NCBI RefSeq assembly: GCF_900111795.1 | Contig: NZ_FOJQ01000007.1 | Span: 1 to 64,000 of the forward strand | DNA: 64,000 bases | From: Anoxybacillus pushchinoensis | GTDB taxonomy: Bacteria > Bacillota > Bacilli > Bacillales > Anoxybacillaceae | Direction of reading: 5' to 3' | Shown here: positions 1 through 7,912 of the stretch, piece after piece | Position numbering within the stretch: the stretch's first letter is position 1 | Layout: each line of letters opens with the position of its first letter | Program-made: the position numbers and the translations under genes | The notes under the pieces: model-generated | What the model was told of the DNA's origin: nothing | Databases searched by the model: none | What the model saw: only the letters and a program-made list of their open reading frames with translations

Positions 1-257
1 AAGGCGTTCATGACAACGGCTGGGGCATGTTCACCACTTTCCTTCAGTACAAGCTGGCCGAACAGGGGAAGAAGCTGATCAAAATCGACAAATGGTTCCC
101 CTCGTCCAAAACGTGTTCGTGCTGCGGTCGAGTCAAGGAGTCTTTATCGCTTTCTGAACGGACATTCCGCTGTGAATGTGGATTCGAGAGCGACAGGGAC
201 GTCAATGCGGCCATCAATATCAAACATGAGGGCATGAAACGATTGGCGATCGTCTAA
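1..257 (+). CDS. tnpB: TnpB (IS200/IS605 OrfB) transposon-associated nuclease, 3' end only
   Basis: The frame is already open at base 3, so this is the C-terminal part of a protein starting before the window. It carries the TnpB zinc ribbon (CSCC followed by CEC) and the downstream DRDVNAAINI segment that holds the last RuvC acidic residue. In this family TnpB is an RNA-guided nuclease that helps retain IS200/IS605-type elements. The gene ends in TAA at 255-257 and is followed by the hairpin-rich right end, so the 3' end looks intact. Whether the full protein and a TnpA partner exist cannot be seen. Confidence 0.85.
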   Translation, partial: GVHDNGWGMFTTFLQYKLAEQGKKLIKIDKWFPSSKTCSCCGRVKESLSLSERTFRCECGFESDRDVNAAINIKHEGMKRLAIV

Positions 258-368
258 TTTGTCCTCGAACCGTGGGGCACACGGGGATCGCTCGGTCAAC
301 TTCCCATCATGAGATGGGATTACCCGAGAAGCCCCACCTCTAAGCGAAGCGTAGGTGGTGGGAGTATG
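258..368 (+). mobile_element. Right end of IS200/IS605-type element, probable omega-RNA scaffold region
   Basis: Directly after the tnpB stop lie two hairpins: CCCATC (303-308) pairing with GATGGG (313-318), and CCACCT (334-339) pairing with AGGTGG (353-358). In IS605-family elements the 3' end of tnpB and the right end encode the guide (omega) RNA, with the guide lying just beyond the element boundary. By that analogy the guide would begin near 363-370. The exact boundary is inferred, not seen. Confidence 0.6.
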
Positions 369-381
369 TCACTATTAACTG

Positions 382-1719
382 TTATTTTGTTTCTGCTTCT
401 TCTTGTACGGTAAGTAAAGGAGTTTTTACACGCTTCGTGATTTCAACCAATTGGACATGGTGACCTTCCATTTTTAATACCTTAAATTCATAGTCACCGT
501 AGGCGAGAATCTCACCTTGTTGAATATCAAATTTCTCCGTTAAAATCCAACCGCCAATCGTATCGACATCGGCATCATCGATATTTGTGCCAAGTAAGTC
601 GTTTACCTCTTCGAGCAATACTTTTCCATCAACAATGGTGGTATGTTCGTTTACTTTGCGAATCATCGGAACTTCATCAATATCAAATTCATCTTGAATT
701 TCACCGACGATTTCTTCCAATATATCTTCAACCGTCACAAGTCCAGCTGTTCCGCCATATTCGTCAACTAAAATCGCCATATGGACTCGTTCACGCTGCA
801 TTTTTACGAACAAGTCATGAATAGGGATCGATTCAATTACTTGTATGATTGGACGAATATAATCATCTAACTTCTTTTCAATCGCTTGTGGATTGTGAAT
901 ACAATCCGTTAATATTTCCTTTATATTCACCATCCCAACGATATGGTCTTTATCGCCGTCTATAACAGGATAGCGTGTATATTTTTCTTTCTTCATAATT
1001 TCCAAAATGTCCGCGATTGAATCGTTTTTATCTAATGCGACAATTTCTGTGCGCGGCACCATAATTTCTTTGGCAATCCGATTGTCAAACTCAAAAATAT
1101 TGTTTACGTATTTATACTCCGACGGGTTAATTTCTCCGCTCTTATAACTTTCAGATAAAATAAGCCGCAACTCTTCCTCAGAATGGGCGACTTCGTGTTC
1201 GGATGCCGGTCTTAGTCCAAATAATCCGATGATGACACGCGCTGATCCGTTCAATACCCAAATAAACGGATACATGATTTTGTAGAAAAAGATTAAAGGC
1301 CTTGAACATAACAACGTAATGGTTTCCGCTTTTTGAATCGCCAATGTTTTAGGCGCTAATTCACCGACAACTACGTGCAAATAGGTAATCGCCGCAAACG
1401 CAATCGCAAAAGAAAGGAGAGATGCTACAGACTCATTCAAATTCATTTGCTCAAATACAGGACGAAGCAAATGTTCCACCGTTGGTTCCCCAAGCCAACC
1501 AAGCCCTAGTGCGGTGATGGTGATACCAAGCTGGCAAGCTGATAAATATTCATCTAAATTGCTGGTGACTCTTTTTACAGCCATGGCACTTCGATTTCCT
1601 TCGGCCACGAGCTGATCAATCCGTGTACTGCGCACTTTGACAATGGCAAATTCTGATGCAACAAAAAACGCCGTCAAGGCAATTAAAATGCCAACCATCA
1701 GTAAATTAAATATCTCCAA
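382..1719 (-). CDS. CorC/HlyC-family membrane protein (DUF21 plus CBS pair), possible Mg2+ exporter
   Basis: The 445-aa protein has an N-terminal DUF21 membrane domain of about four hydrophobic segments (residues ~1-130), a CBS-domain pair (~205-340) and a C-terminal CorC_HlyC domain (~355-435). B. subtilis has four such paralogues (MpfA/YhdP, YhdT, YqhB, YrkA); MpfA is linked to Mg2+ efflux. I cannot say which paralogue this is. The start codon is TTG, immediately preceded in frame by TAA, and the strong Shine-Dalgarno sequence lies about 40 nt upstream beyond a hairpin (see separate entry). The gene is last before the transposon end and is followed by no obvious terminator. Confidence 0.85.
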   Translation of the reverse strand: MEIFNLLMVGILIALTAFFVASEFAIVKVRSTRIDQLVAEGNRSAMAVKRVTSNLDEYLSACQLGITITALGLGWLGEPTVEHLLRPVFEQMNLNESVASLLSFAIAFAAITYLHVVVGELAPKTLAIQKAETITLLCSRPLIFFYKIMYPFIWVLNGSARVIIGLFGLRPASEHEVAHSEEELRLILSESYKSGEINPSEYKYVNNIFEFDNRIAKEIMVPRTEIVALDKNDSIADILEIMKKEKYTRYPVIDGDKDHIVGMVNIKEILTDCIHNPQAIEKKLDDYIRPIIQVIESIPIHDLFVKMQRERVHMAILVDEYGGTAGLVTVEDILEEIVGEIQDEFDIDEVPMIRKVNEHTTIVDGKVLLEEVNDLLGTNIDDADVDTIGGWILTEKFDIQQGEILAYGDYEFKVLKMEGHHVQLVEITKRVKTPLLTVQEEAETK

Positions 1720-1764
1720 TTAAGCTCTCTAACTGCATGCAAACAGCTAGAGAATCCACCTCCT
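1706..1764 (-). promoter_or_regulatory. Translational leader of the CorC/HlyC gene: remote Shine-Dalgarno, hairpin and overlapping minicistron
   Basis: On the minus strand AGGAGG (1764-1759) is followed by a 9-bp hairpin with one G-U pair (1752-1744 with 1735-1727, loop of 8) and then the TTG start (1719). If the hairpin folds, the spacing from SD to TTG shrinks to about 13 nt. A short frame starting at GTG (1759-1757) runs 17 codons to TAA (1708-1706) and overlaps the first codons of the main gene, so translational coupling is a second possibility. The ribosome-binding logic is inferred. Confidence 0.5.
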
Positions 1765-1787
1765 GCTAATTGTATAATATGTTTTTC

Positions 1788-2100
1788 TTATTCTTCACTA
1801 TTTCCTTGAAAGAAAATCATAATAAACTTGATTAACTCCAGCGCAAAGATTAATGCCGCTGCATTTAAGACTTTATTCACTCCACGTACTTCATACGGAT
1901 AAGTCCTTCAGCTACAAGAAGCTTTTTCACTCAAGAGCTTGCATTAAATTCTACCGGCAGCGTCACTAATTGAAACGCCACGGTTGCTGAGAAGAGAATA
2001 ATACCAAGCACAATGAGTGAAGCTCGATGCAACAAAAACCCGCCTAACAATAGAAATGGAGCAATTCTAGAAGAGAAATTCACTACTGGAAACATACGAT
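1788..2100 (-). pseudogene. yugP: Decayed YugP-type zinc metallopeptidase, C-terminal remnant
   Basis: Minus-strand translation gives a segment ending in FQLVTLPVEFNASS, then a stop, then KKLLVAEGLIR, then after a +1 shift YEVRGVNKVLNAAAL and a C-terminal hydrophobic stretch ending GNSEE. This is the order of the C-terminal third of the YugP membrane metallopeptidase family. The N-terminal part with the HExxH zinc site is missing, there is an in-frame TGA, a frameshift and apparently a small deletion before the last segment. The remnant lies between the CorC/HlyC gene and spo0M and cannot encode an active protease. Confidence 0.75.
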
Positions 2101-2109
2101 ACCGCAAAA

Positions 2110-3078
2110 TTAGAATTCTTCATCTTCCCCACCGAAGAAATCGTCAAAAAATCCCGCTCCCTCTTCTTCTATTTCCTCCTCGAAACCAAGAGCTTCCTCC
2201 ACTACATCATCTACAAGTTCTTCCACTAACATTCCCGCAAATAATCCCACGGCAAAACCACCAATCGCTCCCATCATACTGTGTCCTCGTCCATGTGAGT
2301 GAGGAATATGAGAATGGTGAGCCATATAGGATGAAGCTGTATACTGATATGGTTGCTCGATCATTTCTTGAATCATTGCGCGAAGATTGTCAGCCAGTGT
2401 GCTTATATCGTTTAATTCTGTATATAGGAAAAAGAATTCACGTTTTAATTCTTTTTCTTGTAAGCCAAAAACCCCTGCATACACATCTACTTCAAGAAGC
2501 AGACGAACCCCCTCTTCTTCAAGAGAGGCAAAAAATTCGATTTCTTGAACAATGTTTTTAAATTGTTCTGTCGGGAACCATTCAAACTCTTGGCCATACG
2601 GTTTTAATTTTCCTGAAGTCGCCTTTTCCCGGAAGCCTAACTTTTCAAAAGCAACGAAGATTTTCTCTAATGGTAATGGCGGAAGAATTCGCACCGCATC
2701 TTCATCTAAATGGTCGACTCCACCTGCGATATCAAGACGGGTAACAAACGTATAATGAACGCTGTGTCCGGAAATCGGAAGACTTTTTGGTAATTCATAT
2801 GTAAAAGGCAGCACCTTTTTCTCGCCAGCCTGAATAACAAAGGCAGAAGCAACCGGAATTGTTGCCACTGTTTTTGTCTGCACTTGACCGTTATGGTTTA
2901 ATGTTAAACGAAGTTCTACATCAATTTTGTTGATATACTGTTCTACTGCCCCTCCCTCAATGAAAAATTCACCACTAATGGTCTCTCCCAAACGAACTTG
3001 GGAATGATGCAGCATCAGATTAATATTGGCAGAGCCAATCCCAAGTTTCGATAAAAGTTTTTTAAACATCCCTTTCAT
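2110..3078 (-). CDS. spo0M: Sporulation-control protein Spo0M
   Basis: The 322-aa protein matches the arrestin-like Spo0M family: an N-terminal beta-sandwich domain (~1-130), a second domain (~130-240) and a Gly/acid-rich tail ending in repeated Glu and Asp. In B. subtilis Spo0M influences sporulation and cell shape. It is longer than the ~258-aa B. subtilis protein, mainly through a His-rich linker (HHSHIPHSHGRGH) and a hydrophobic plus acidic C-terminus. It lies downstream of a MerR-type regulator and a 65-aa gene on the same strand, probably one transcript. Confidence 0.9.
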   Translation of the reverse strand: MKGMFKKLLSKLGIGSANINLMLHHSQVRLGETISGEFFIEGGAVEQYINKIDVELRLTLNHNGQVQTKTVATIPVASAFVIQAGEKKVLPFTYELPKSLPISGHSVHYTFVTRLDIAGGVDHLDEDAVRILPPLPLEKIFVAFEKLGFREKATSGKLKPYGQEFEWFPTEQFKNIVQEIEFFASLEEEGVRLLLEVDVYAGVFGLQEKELKREFFFLYTELNDISTLADNLRAMIQEMIEQPYQYTASSYMAHHSHIPHSHGRGHSMMGAIGGFAVGLFAGMLVEELVDDVVEEALGFEEEIEEEGAGFFDDFFGGEDEEF

Positions 3079-3108
3079 CTCTCACCCCTTATTCATTAAT
3101 ATCCATTG

Positions 3109-3306
3109 TTAAATAAAAGGATTTCCTCCAAGCAATATCCCTAATGAACGTAGCAATGCGTAACCTTGCTGGGTCAATGGTTTTGTCATCATCTTGATCT
3201 GTTGTTCATTTAATTGTTTGAGCAACGGCTGTAATCCCAGCACTTCTTCTTGAATATGCTGCATTTGTTCTTGAATATGCTCAATTTTATCGATAATTTC
3301 ATTCAT
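3109..3306 (-). CDS. Small hypothetical protein, 65 aa, coiled-coil-like
   Basis: I do not recognise this protein. The N-terminal 45 residues are strongly helical and rich in Glu, Gln, Ile and Leu (IDKIEHIQEQMQHIQEEVLG), as in a short coiled coil. The C-terminus is more hydrophobic. The gene overlaps the 3' end of the upstream MerR-type gene by 8 bp and precedes spo0M by about 30 bp, so it is probably translated as part of that operon. It may be a partner of the regulator, but nothing in the sequence proves this. Confidence 0.65.
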   Translation of the reverse strand: MNEIIDKIEHIQEQMQHIQEEVLGLQPLLKQLNEQQIKMMTKPLTQQGYALLRSLGILLGGNPFI

Positions 3307-3559
3307 CGGAGCAGGCTGTTTTTTTCATAAGCTGCAGGCGCTCTCTTATTTCCTCGAGAGTTAAATGCTGTTTCTTTAATGCATGGATTAACTGTAAATG
3401 CTCGATACTCTCTTCAGGATAATAGCGATAATTGGTCTCAGAACGAACGGGCTCAAGCAACCCTAACTGCGTATAATAATCAATGGTCCGTTTGGAAACA
3501 CCAGCTAATGCTGCAAGTTCACCAATTTTAAGCAACTTCCCAATGAACCCACTCCCCAT
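3299..3559 (-). CDS. Short MerR-family transcriptional regulator
   Basis: The 86-aa protein has the MerR winged-helix signature (IGELAALAGVSKRTIDYYTQ, then LLEP, then YRYY) but no long dimerisation helix or effector domain, so it is a minimal MerR protein. The ATG at 3559 is used; a TTG eight codons downstream (MLKIGELA) is an alternative start. It heads the group with the 65-aa gene and spo0M and probably acts on its own promoter or on spo0M. The 5' side is AT-rich. Confidence 0.8.
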   Translation of the reverse strand: MGSGFIGKLLKIGELAALAGVSKRTIDYYTQLGLLEPVRSETNYRYYPEESIEHLQLIHALKKQHLTLEEIRERLQLMKKTACSDE

Positions 3560-4017
3560 CTATTATTCGATATGTTTAATGAAATTATATAGCAAAAAAA
3601 TATACAGTCAAACGTTATAGTGTTAATTTTTTATTGCAAATCTGTTTCTATAACTATTTACGAATACATCGTCAATTAGGACTCATTTAACATAAATAAA
3701 AAACTAAAAGTTTAGACAATAAAACACCGTCATTGTATATGAGCAAGCTCTATTCACTAAAAATAGAAAAGAGTATTTTTATGCCGTATTGAACAATTTA
3801 ATGACTCTCCCTTAACTCCGTGTTTTTTCCGACCATAATAGTTATAGATCATAATAGTTATAGTTGGCGAAAAACGTACAGCAGATATTAAGAATAAAAC
3901 TCTGGTTATAAAGATAAATACTAGGTATTTCTTCCTTTTTTCAAAACTAAATAAAAATGAAAAAGTCCTTGTAATTAATCAACTCTGTAAAAAATTTAAT
4001 AAAAACAGCTTATTTTT
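3560..4017. other. AT-rich intergenic stretch, no gene seen
   Basis: About 460 bp of AT-rich sequence without a plausible coding frame on either strand. It should hold the promoter of the MerR-spo0M group near its left edge. The only internal structure I noticed is a 16-bp tandem repeat (3834-3865). Confidence 0.6.
3834..3865. repeat. Two tandem copies of a 16-bp unit
   Basis: CATAATAGTTATAG occurs at 3834-3847 and again at 3850-3863, giving two head-to-tail 16-bp units. No function is evident. Confidence 0.8.
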
Positions 4018-4326
4018 TCGGTTCATCACCAAATTTTGTGATTTAGTGACAAAAAAGAGAAAGCACTGACGAGATCCTAGCAATAATGTTAGCGGTGAAA
4101 TCAACATTAAGGAGGTCTCATAAGTGCTTTCGATACCACTGGGATTGCCAGAATTTAAAGTGATTAAACAAGAACTTCATTCCTATGGTTATGCGATTCA
4201 TGTAGAGAAAACAGAGACACAGGAACGCTGCCCTCATTGTGGGTTTGCCACTTCCTCTGTCCACGACAGAGGGACAAGAAAAGTACGGATTTGGCGATTT
4301 TTCATCAATCGGTGTACTTGTTCGTA
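4018..4326 (+). mobile_element. ISL3-family insertion sequence remnant (left end plus 5' transposase stub)
   Basis: The sequence around 4020-4045 (GGTTCATCACCAAATTTTGT) resembles an ISL3-type terminal inverted repeat. It is followed about 80 bp later by the start of an ISL3 transposase. No matching right end is present before the tRNA gene, so the element has lost most of its length. The right boundary is placed at the end of the stub's open frame and is uncertain. Confidence 0.65.
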
Positions 4327-4327
4327 A
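4124..4327 (+). pseudogene. Truncated ISL3-family transposase N-terminus
   Basis: A GTG start behind AAGGAGG opens a frame whose first ~58 residues match ISL3 transposase N-termini. They include the first half of the zinc-binding region (CPHCGFATSSVHDRGTRKVR). The frame then departs from the family after KVRIW and stops; full ISL3 transposases are about 400 aa. The break is a deletion or recombination that joined the element to sequence just 3' of tRNA-Ala. It cannot be an active transposase. Confidence 0.75.
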
Positions 4328-4346
4328 AGGTGAAGCGTATCGGTGA

Positions 4347-4418
4347 TGGAGCATATCGGATTCGAACCGATGACCTCTTCGCTGCCAGCGAAGCGTTCTC
4401 CCACTGAACTAATGCCCC
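4347..4418 (-). tRNA. tRNA-Ala (GGC anticodon)
   Basis: All four arms can be drawn. The acceptor stem is GGGGCAT with ATGCTCC and includes the G3-U70 pair that identifies alanine tRNAs. The D stem is GTTC/GAAC, the anticodon stem CTTCG/CGAAG with loop CTGGCAG (anticodon GGC), and the T arm ATCGG-TTCGAAT-CCGAT. The discriminator is A, and CCA is not encoded (TCA follows). A possible promoter upstream is TTGATA (4481-4476) with TAGCAT 18 nt further, leaving a leader of about 40 nt. The ISL3 remnant ends about 20 bp beyond the 3' end. Confidence 0.93.
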
Positions 4419-4658
4419 ATTCTTATGACACTTTTCATTTTGACACTGCTTATGCTATCATAAAAAAAAGAAAAATATCAACTACAAAATGCACTCCCAT
4501 CTGTCATTTTACCCCATCCTTTTATAAAAATCATTTCTTGGATTCACCGTCATATTCACGTAATAAATGCTATTTGCTATACTTTTGCTTGAATAGAACA
4601 CGAAGCTGTTTTTCAAGGATTTTGGGTAGTGTAACTGACAAGCGTGTGAGAGCGTCGT

Positions 4659-4692
4659 GCTGGCAGTGCGAAGGGATCCCGATATGCTCCAT
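4659..4692 (+). pseudogene. Broken inverted copy of the tRNA-Ala(GGC) 3' half
   Basis: On the plus strand GCTGGCAG (4659-4666), then GCGAAG, and then CCGATATGCTCCAT (4679-4692) reproduce the anticodon loop, anticodon stem and T-stem/acceptor 3' strand of the neighbouring tRNA. The T loop is deleted and no matching 5' half is seen. The intact gene lies on the opposite strand about 240 bp away. It cannot fold as a tRNA. Confidence 0.6.
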
Positions 4693-4726
4693 AGAAAAAA
4701 CCCTTGCCATGCAAGGGTTTTTTCTT
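4693..4726. terminator. Rho-independent terminator, probably bidirectional
   Basis: CCCTTGC (4701-4707) pairs with GCAAGGG (4711-4717), with A-rich sequence on one side and T-rich on the other. It follows the stop of sspH on the minus strand. Confidence 0.8.
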
Positions 4727-4912
4727 TTACTCTTCCGTCAATTCTTCCACTGGAACGGTATAGCGTTCATGTTCCCTCCCACGCATATGTACGGTGGCTG
4801 TTCGGTTTGCTTCATCGTACCCATCAATCCAAACAGACTGACCGTGATAACATACACGAATATCATCTGGGGAAGAAACGATTTGCTTGACGCGATTTAT
4901 ATCCAATTTCAT
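4727..4912 (-). CDS. sspH: Small acid-soluble spore protein, H type
   Basis: The 61-aa protein has the SspH family layout: N-terminal MKLDINRVKQIVSSPDDI, then YHG, a central aromatic strand and an acidic end. SspH proteins are minor spore-core proteins made in the forespore and help protect or condition spore DNA. The start at 4912 follows AAGGAGGGA closely; longer frames upstream would run into the divergent yugO region. It is transcribed divergently from yugO and ends at a strong terminator. Forespore sigma factor control is expected from the family but no promoter was assigned. Confidence 0.85.
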   Translation of the reverse strand: MKLDINRVKQIVSSPDDIRVCYHGQSVWIDGYDEANRTATVHMRGREHERYTVPVEELTEE

Positions 4913-5007
4913 TCCCTCCTTTCGTTTATATCGTTTGTTTTTGTAGAAAAAATATGTAAGAAACGAGATTTTCTCGTCTACAATGATAAAAACAGGAGGG
5001 AAAATAC

Positions 5008-5976
5008 ATGAGATGGTACGAATTTCTCGCTTCATATTGGCGACTTTCTCCTCTCGCGCGCATCATACTAACAATTGCGACAATCATTTGTTTATTTGGG
5101 ATTGTCATTCATATCGTGGAACCAAAAACATTTTCAACAACATTTGACGGAATATGGTGGGCGCTCATCACAACTACAACTATCGGTTATGGAGACCTCG
5201 TTCCAAAAACTGTCGTTGGTAAAGTTGTCGCCATCGCTCTCATTTCGCTCGGCACCGCATTCGTCTCAGCTTATTTTGTTACACTATCTGCGAAGGCCAT
5301 TTCAAAAGAAAACGCTTTATCAGCTGGGGAGCTCCCTTACACAAAAGGTCAACATGTTATTTTAGTTGGTTGGAATGAACGGATTCGCCAACTGCTCACA
5401 CTCCTACCTCCCCATGTGCCGTGCCTTGTCATCGACGAAACATTACAACATTGGGATATGCCGAAGCACATTCATTTTATTAAAGGAAATCCGACCCACG
5501 ATGATGTATGGAAAAAAGCGAACGTTTTCGACGCTCATACCGTCATCATTACTGCGAACCAACATAAAAATGAAACAGAAGCGGACTTAGCATCTATTGT
5601 CACTCTTTTGACAATTAAAGCACTCCACCCCGATGTATATACTGTTGTGGAAGTATTAACAACACCGCAAGTCGATAATGCAAAACGAGCGGGAGCCGAT
5701 GCAGTTATTGAAACGAATAAATGGATCAGTTTTTTAATGACAAATTGTCTTTCCGCCCCAAATATATTAAACGACATGGAACAATTGAAAAAACATCCGA
5801 TCAAGCGTTTAACTGTTCACGATGAATGGATCGGCATGTCATTTCATACATTGCTTACCGAGTTAAAAAAGGAAGGAATATTGCTCATCGGCATTGCAAA
5901 CGAGCAACAAGTAACGATCAATCCACAAGGCCATACAGCCATTCAAAAAACAGATGAGCTCATTGTATTAGTGTAA
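5008..5976 (+). CDS. yugO: Potassium channel protein YugO
   Basis: The 322-aa protein has two N-terminal membrane helices (~20-40 and ~72-95) around a pore loop with the K+ selectivity filter TIGYGD. A cytoplasmic RCK/TrkA-N domain follows (~112-230; VILVGWNERIRQLL is the nucleotide-binding start), then a C-terminal regulatory segment. In B. subtilis YugO releases K+ in biofilm electrical signalling. AGGAGGG lies 6-8 nt before the ATG. The gene overlaps the 3' end of convergent yugN by 9 bp. Confidence 0.92.
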   Translation: MRWYEFLASYWRLSPLARIILTIATIICLFGIVIHIVEPKTFSTTFDGIWWALITTTTIGYGDLVPKTVVGKVVAIALISLGTAFVSAYFVTLSAKAISKENALSAGELPYTKGQHVILVGWNERIRQLLTLLPPHVPCLVIDETLQHWDMPKHIHFIKGNPTHDDVWKKANVFDAHTVIITANQHKNETEADLASIVTLLTIKALHPDVYTVVEVLTTPQVDNAKRAGADAVIETNKWISFLMTNCLSAPNILNDMEQLKKHPIKRLTVHDEWIGMSFHTLLTELKKEGILLIGIANEQQVTINPQGHTAIQKTDELIVLV

Positions 5977-6378
5977 TAATCGATCTTCTACATCTTTGAC
6001 AAGCATCTTTGCCATCGATACATATTTGTCTGGTACAGTTGCATCGGAGTCTTCTGGTTCGGAAAACTGATTAAACGAAGCGCTTACGTTTCCAACATGC
6101 ACATTGTCATCTAATCCACGTTGATATTTATGACATAAGACGTATGGTCGCCTCAATTCAACCGTCGCCCCATACGAATCAAGTTGTCCGTCTATCGCAA
6201 CAAATGGGAGGCGTAAAAATTGATAACCAACATCGTCCGCCATTTTATAGTCGAACGAACCGTGATCATAATCCCAATTTCCACCAATAACATACCCAAG
6301 CGGTTTTAATTGTTGTTCCAACACATTTAACAAAAATGTTTTTCCTTCTAGTCTAGACGGAATTTCAATCATTTGCAT
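5968..6378 (-). CDS. yugN: YugN-like family protein
   Basis: The 136-aa soluble protein matches the YugN family, whose function is unknown. The start at 6378 is chosen because AAGGAGGAGTG gives good spacing; a GTG one codon upstream is too close to the Shine-Dalgarno. The gene is convergent with yugO, and the two stop codons overlap by 9 bp. It is separated from pgi by a long perfect palindrome that acts as terminator for pgi. Position between yugO and pgi is as in B. subtilis. Confidence 0.85.
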   Translation of the reverse strand: MQMIEIPSRLEGKTFLLNVLEQQLKPLGYVIGGNWDYDHGSFDYKMADDVGYQFLRLPFVAIDGQLDSYGATVELRRPYVLCHKYQRGLDDNVHVGNVSASFNQFSEPEDSDATVPDKYVSMAKMLVKDVEDRLLH

Positions 6379-6408
6379 CACTCCTCCTTTAATTGTATCA
6401 TACCCAAA

Positions 6409-6444
6409 AAAAGAGCTTTCCCTGCGCGCAGGGAAAGCTCTTTT
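6409..6444 (-). terminator. 36-bp perfect palindrome, terminator of pgi
   Basis: Two 18-nt arms are exact inverted copies (6409-6426 and 6427-6444) with GC-rich centre and A/T ends. It sits just after the pgi stop codon and before yugN, so a bidirectional or pgi-specific terminator is the natural reading. Confidence 0.85.
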
Positions 6445-6452
6445 AAATTTAA

Positions 6453-7802
6453 TTATTTCAATCGCTTCTCAAGCTCTGCCTTTTTCTCTTCGTATCCTGG
6501 TTTACCAAGCAAGGCAAACATATTTACTTTGTATGCTTCTACCCCCGGTTGGTCAAACGGATTCACACCAAGTAAATATCCGCTCATCGCGCACGCCTTT
6601 TCAAAGAAATAAACGAGGTAACCAAACGTATACTCATCTAATCGTGGTAATGTAACAACTAAGTTCGGCACGCCCCCATCTGTATGAGCCAACAACGTTC
6701 CTTCAAACGCTTTTGTGTTGACGAAGTCAACTGTTTTTCCTGCTAAGTAGTTTAAGCCGTCTAAATCATTGTCTTCTGCTTCAATCGTTAACTCATGGCG
6801 TGGCGTTTCTACTTTTAACACTGTTTCAAACAAATCGCGACGACCTTCTTGCACATATTGTCCTAAAGAGTGAAGATCAGTTGAAAAGTTTGCTGAAGCT
6901 GGGAAAATTCCTTTCTGATCTTTTCCTTCACTTTCGCCAAATAATTGTTTCCACCATTCTGCAAAATATTGCAATGCCGGTTCATAGTTAATGAGCATTT
7001 CAATTGTTTTCCCTTTATTGTAAAGCACATTTCGCACCGCAGCGTATTGGTAAGCAATGTTTTCTTCTAACTCTGATTTACTGAAATCTTCACGTGCTTG
7101 CGCAGCACCTTTCATCATCGCTTCAATATTCGCTCCGCTTACTGCAATCGGCAATAAACCGACAGCTGTTAAAACAGAGTAGCGTCCTCCAACATCATCT
7201 GGAATAACGAACGTTTCATATCCTTCTTCCGTCGCTAACGTCTTTAATGCCCCACGCGCGCGATCAGTCGTCGCATAAATGCGCCTGCGTGCCTCCTCTT
7301 TTCCATATTTCTCTTCAAGAAGCTTACGGAAAATACGGAAAGCAATCGCTGGCTCCGTCGTCGTTCCTGATTTTGAAATGACGTTAATCGAAAAATCTTT
7401 TCCTTCAAGTAAATCCATCACGTCGCGCATATATGTAGAACTGATGTTGTTGCCGACAAAAATAATTTGCGGCGTTTTCCGCTTTTCTGCAGGAAGGGCA
7501 TTATAAAATGAATGTTGCAACATTTCGATTGCCGCGCGAGCACCTAAATAAGAGCCACCAATTCCAATAACTAACAAGACATCAGAGTCTTCTTGAATTT
7601 TTTTCGCTGCTTGTTGAATGCGAGTGAACTCCTCTTTGTCATACGCAACAGGAAGATCAATCCACCCTAAAAAGTCGTTGCCTTGTCCTGTTTTTTCATG
7701 AAGAGCATGGTGCGCTACTTTCACTGCGTCGCGCAAATACGTTAATTCATGTTCACCGAAAAACGATAACGCTTTCGAATAATCAAACTGAATATGCGTC
7801 AT
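6453..7802 (-). CDS. pgi: Glucose-6-phosphate isomerase
   Basis: The 449-aa enzyme interconverts glucose 6-phosphate and fructose 6-phosphate in glycolysis and gluconeogenesis. Phosphoglucose isomerase motifs are visible: [14 protein letters not shown] in the sugar-phosphate site, [15 protein letters not shown] (family signature) and [14 protein letters not shown]. The start at 7802 ([12 protein letters not shown]) follows GAGGAGGAAACGT and matches the Bacillus N-terminus; upstream in-frame codons lack a ribosome site. The gene is followed by a long palindromic terminator. Length is typical for Firmicutes. Confidence 0.97.
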   Translation of the reverse strand: MTHIQFDYSKALSFFGEHELTYLRDAVKVAHHALHEKTGQGNDFLGWIDLPVAYDKEEFTRIQQAAKKIQEDSDVLLVIGIGGSYLGARAAIEMLQHSFYNALPAEKRKTPQIIFVGNNISSTYMRDVMDLLEGKDFSINVISKSGTTTEPAIAFRIFRKLLEEKYGKEEARRRIYATTDRARGALKTLATEEGYETFVIPDDVGGRYSVLTAVGLLPIAVSGANIEAMMKGAAQAREDFSKSELEENIAYQYAAVRNVLYNKGKTIEMLINYEPALQYFAEWWKQLFGESEGKDQKGIFPASANFSTDLHSLGQYVQEGRRDLFETVLKVETPRHELTIEAEDNDLDGLNYLAGKTVDFVNTKAFEGTLLAHTDGGVPNLVVTLPRLDEYTFGYLVYFFEKACAMSGYLLGVNPFDQPGVEAYKVNMFALLGKPGYEEKKAELEKRLK

Positions 7803-7912
7803 GTACGTTTCCTCCTCAATGATTGTATCCTCTTTCACTTTAGCGAAATAAACATAGAGAATCAAGTTAGCAAAAACAATGTAAACGGATTCATTATGAC
7901 ATTTTTCGCACT

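Noticed and set aside
2013-2561. Plus-strand open frame opposite spo0M and the yugP remnant
   Set aside because: Antisense to a well-supported gene; low-complexity Leu/Pro/His-rich product typical of shadow frames.
4343-5011. Long plus-strand open frame across tRNA-Ala, the broken tRNA copy and sspH
   Set aside because: It lies antisense to a tRNA and to sspH, has no ribosome site and no recognisable protein features.
7878-7891. cre-like sequence upstream of pgi
   Set aside because: Two mismatches at conserved centre positions; likely chance.
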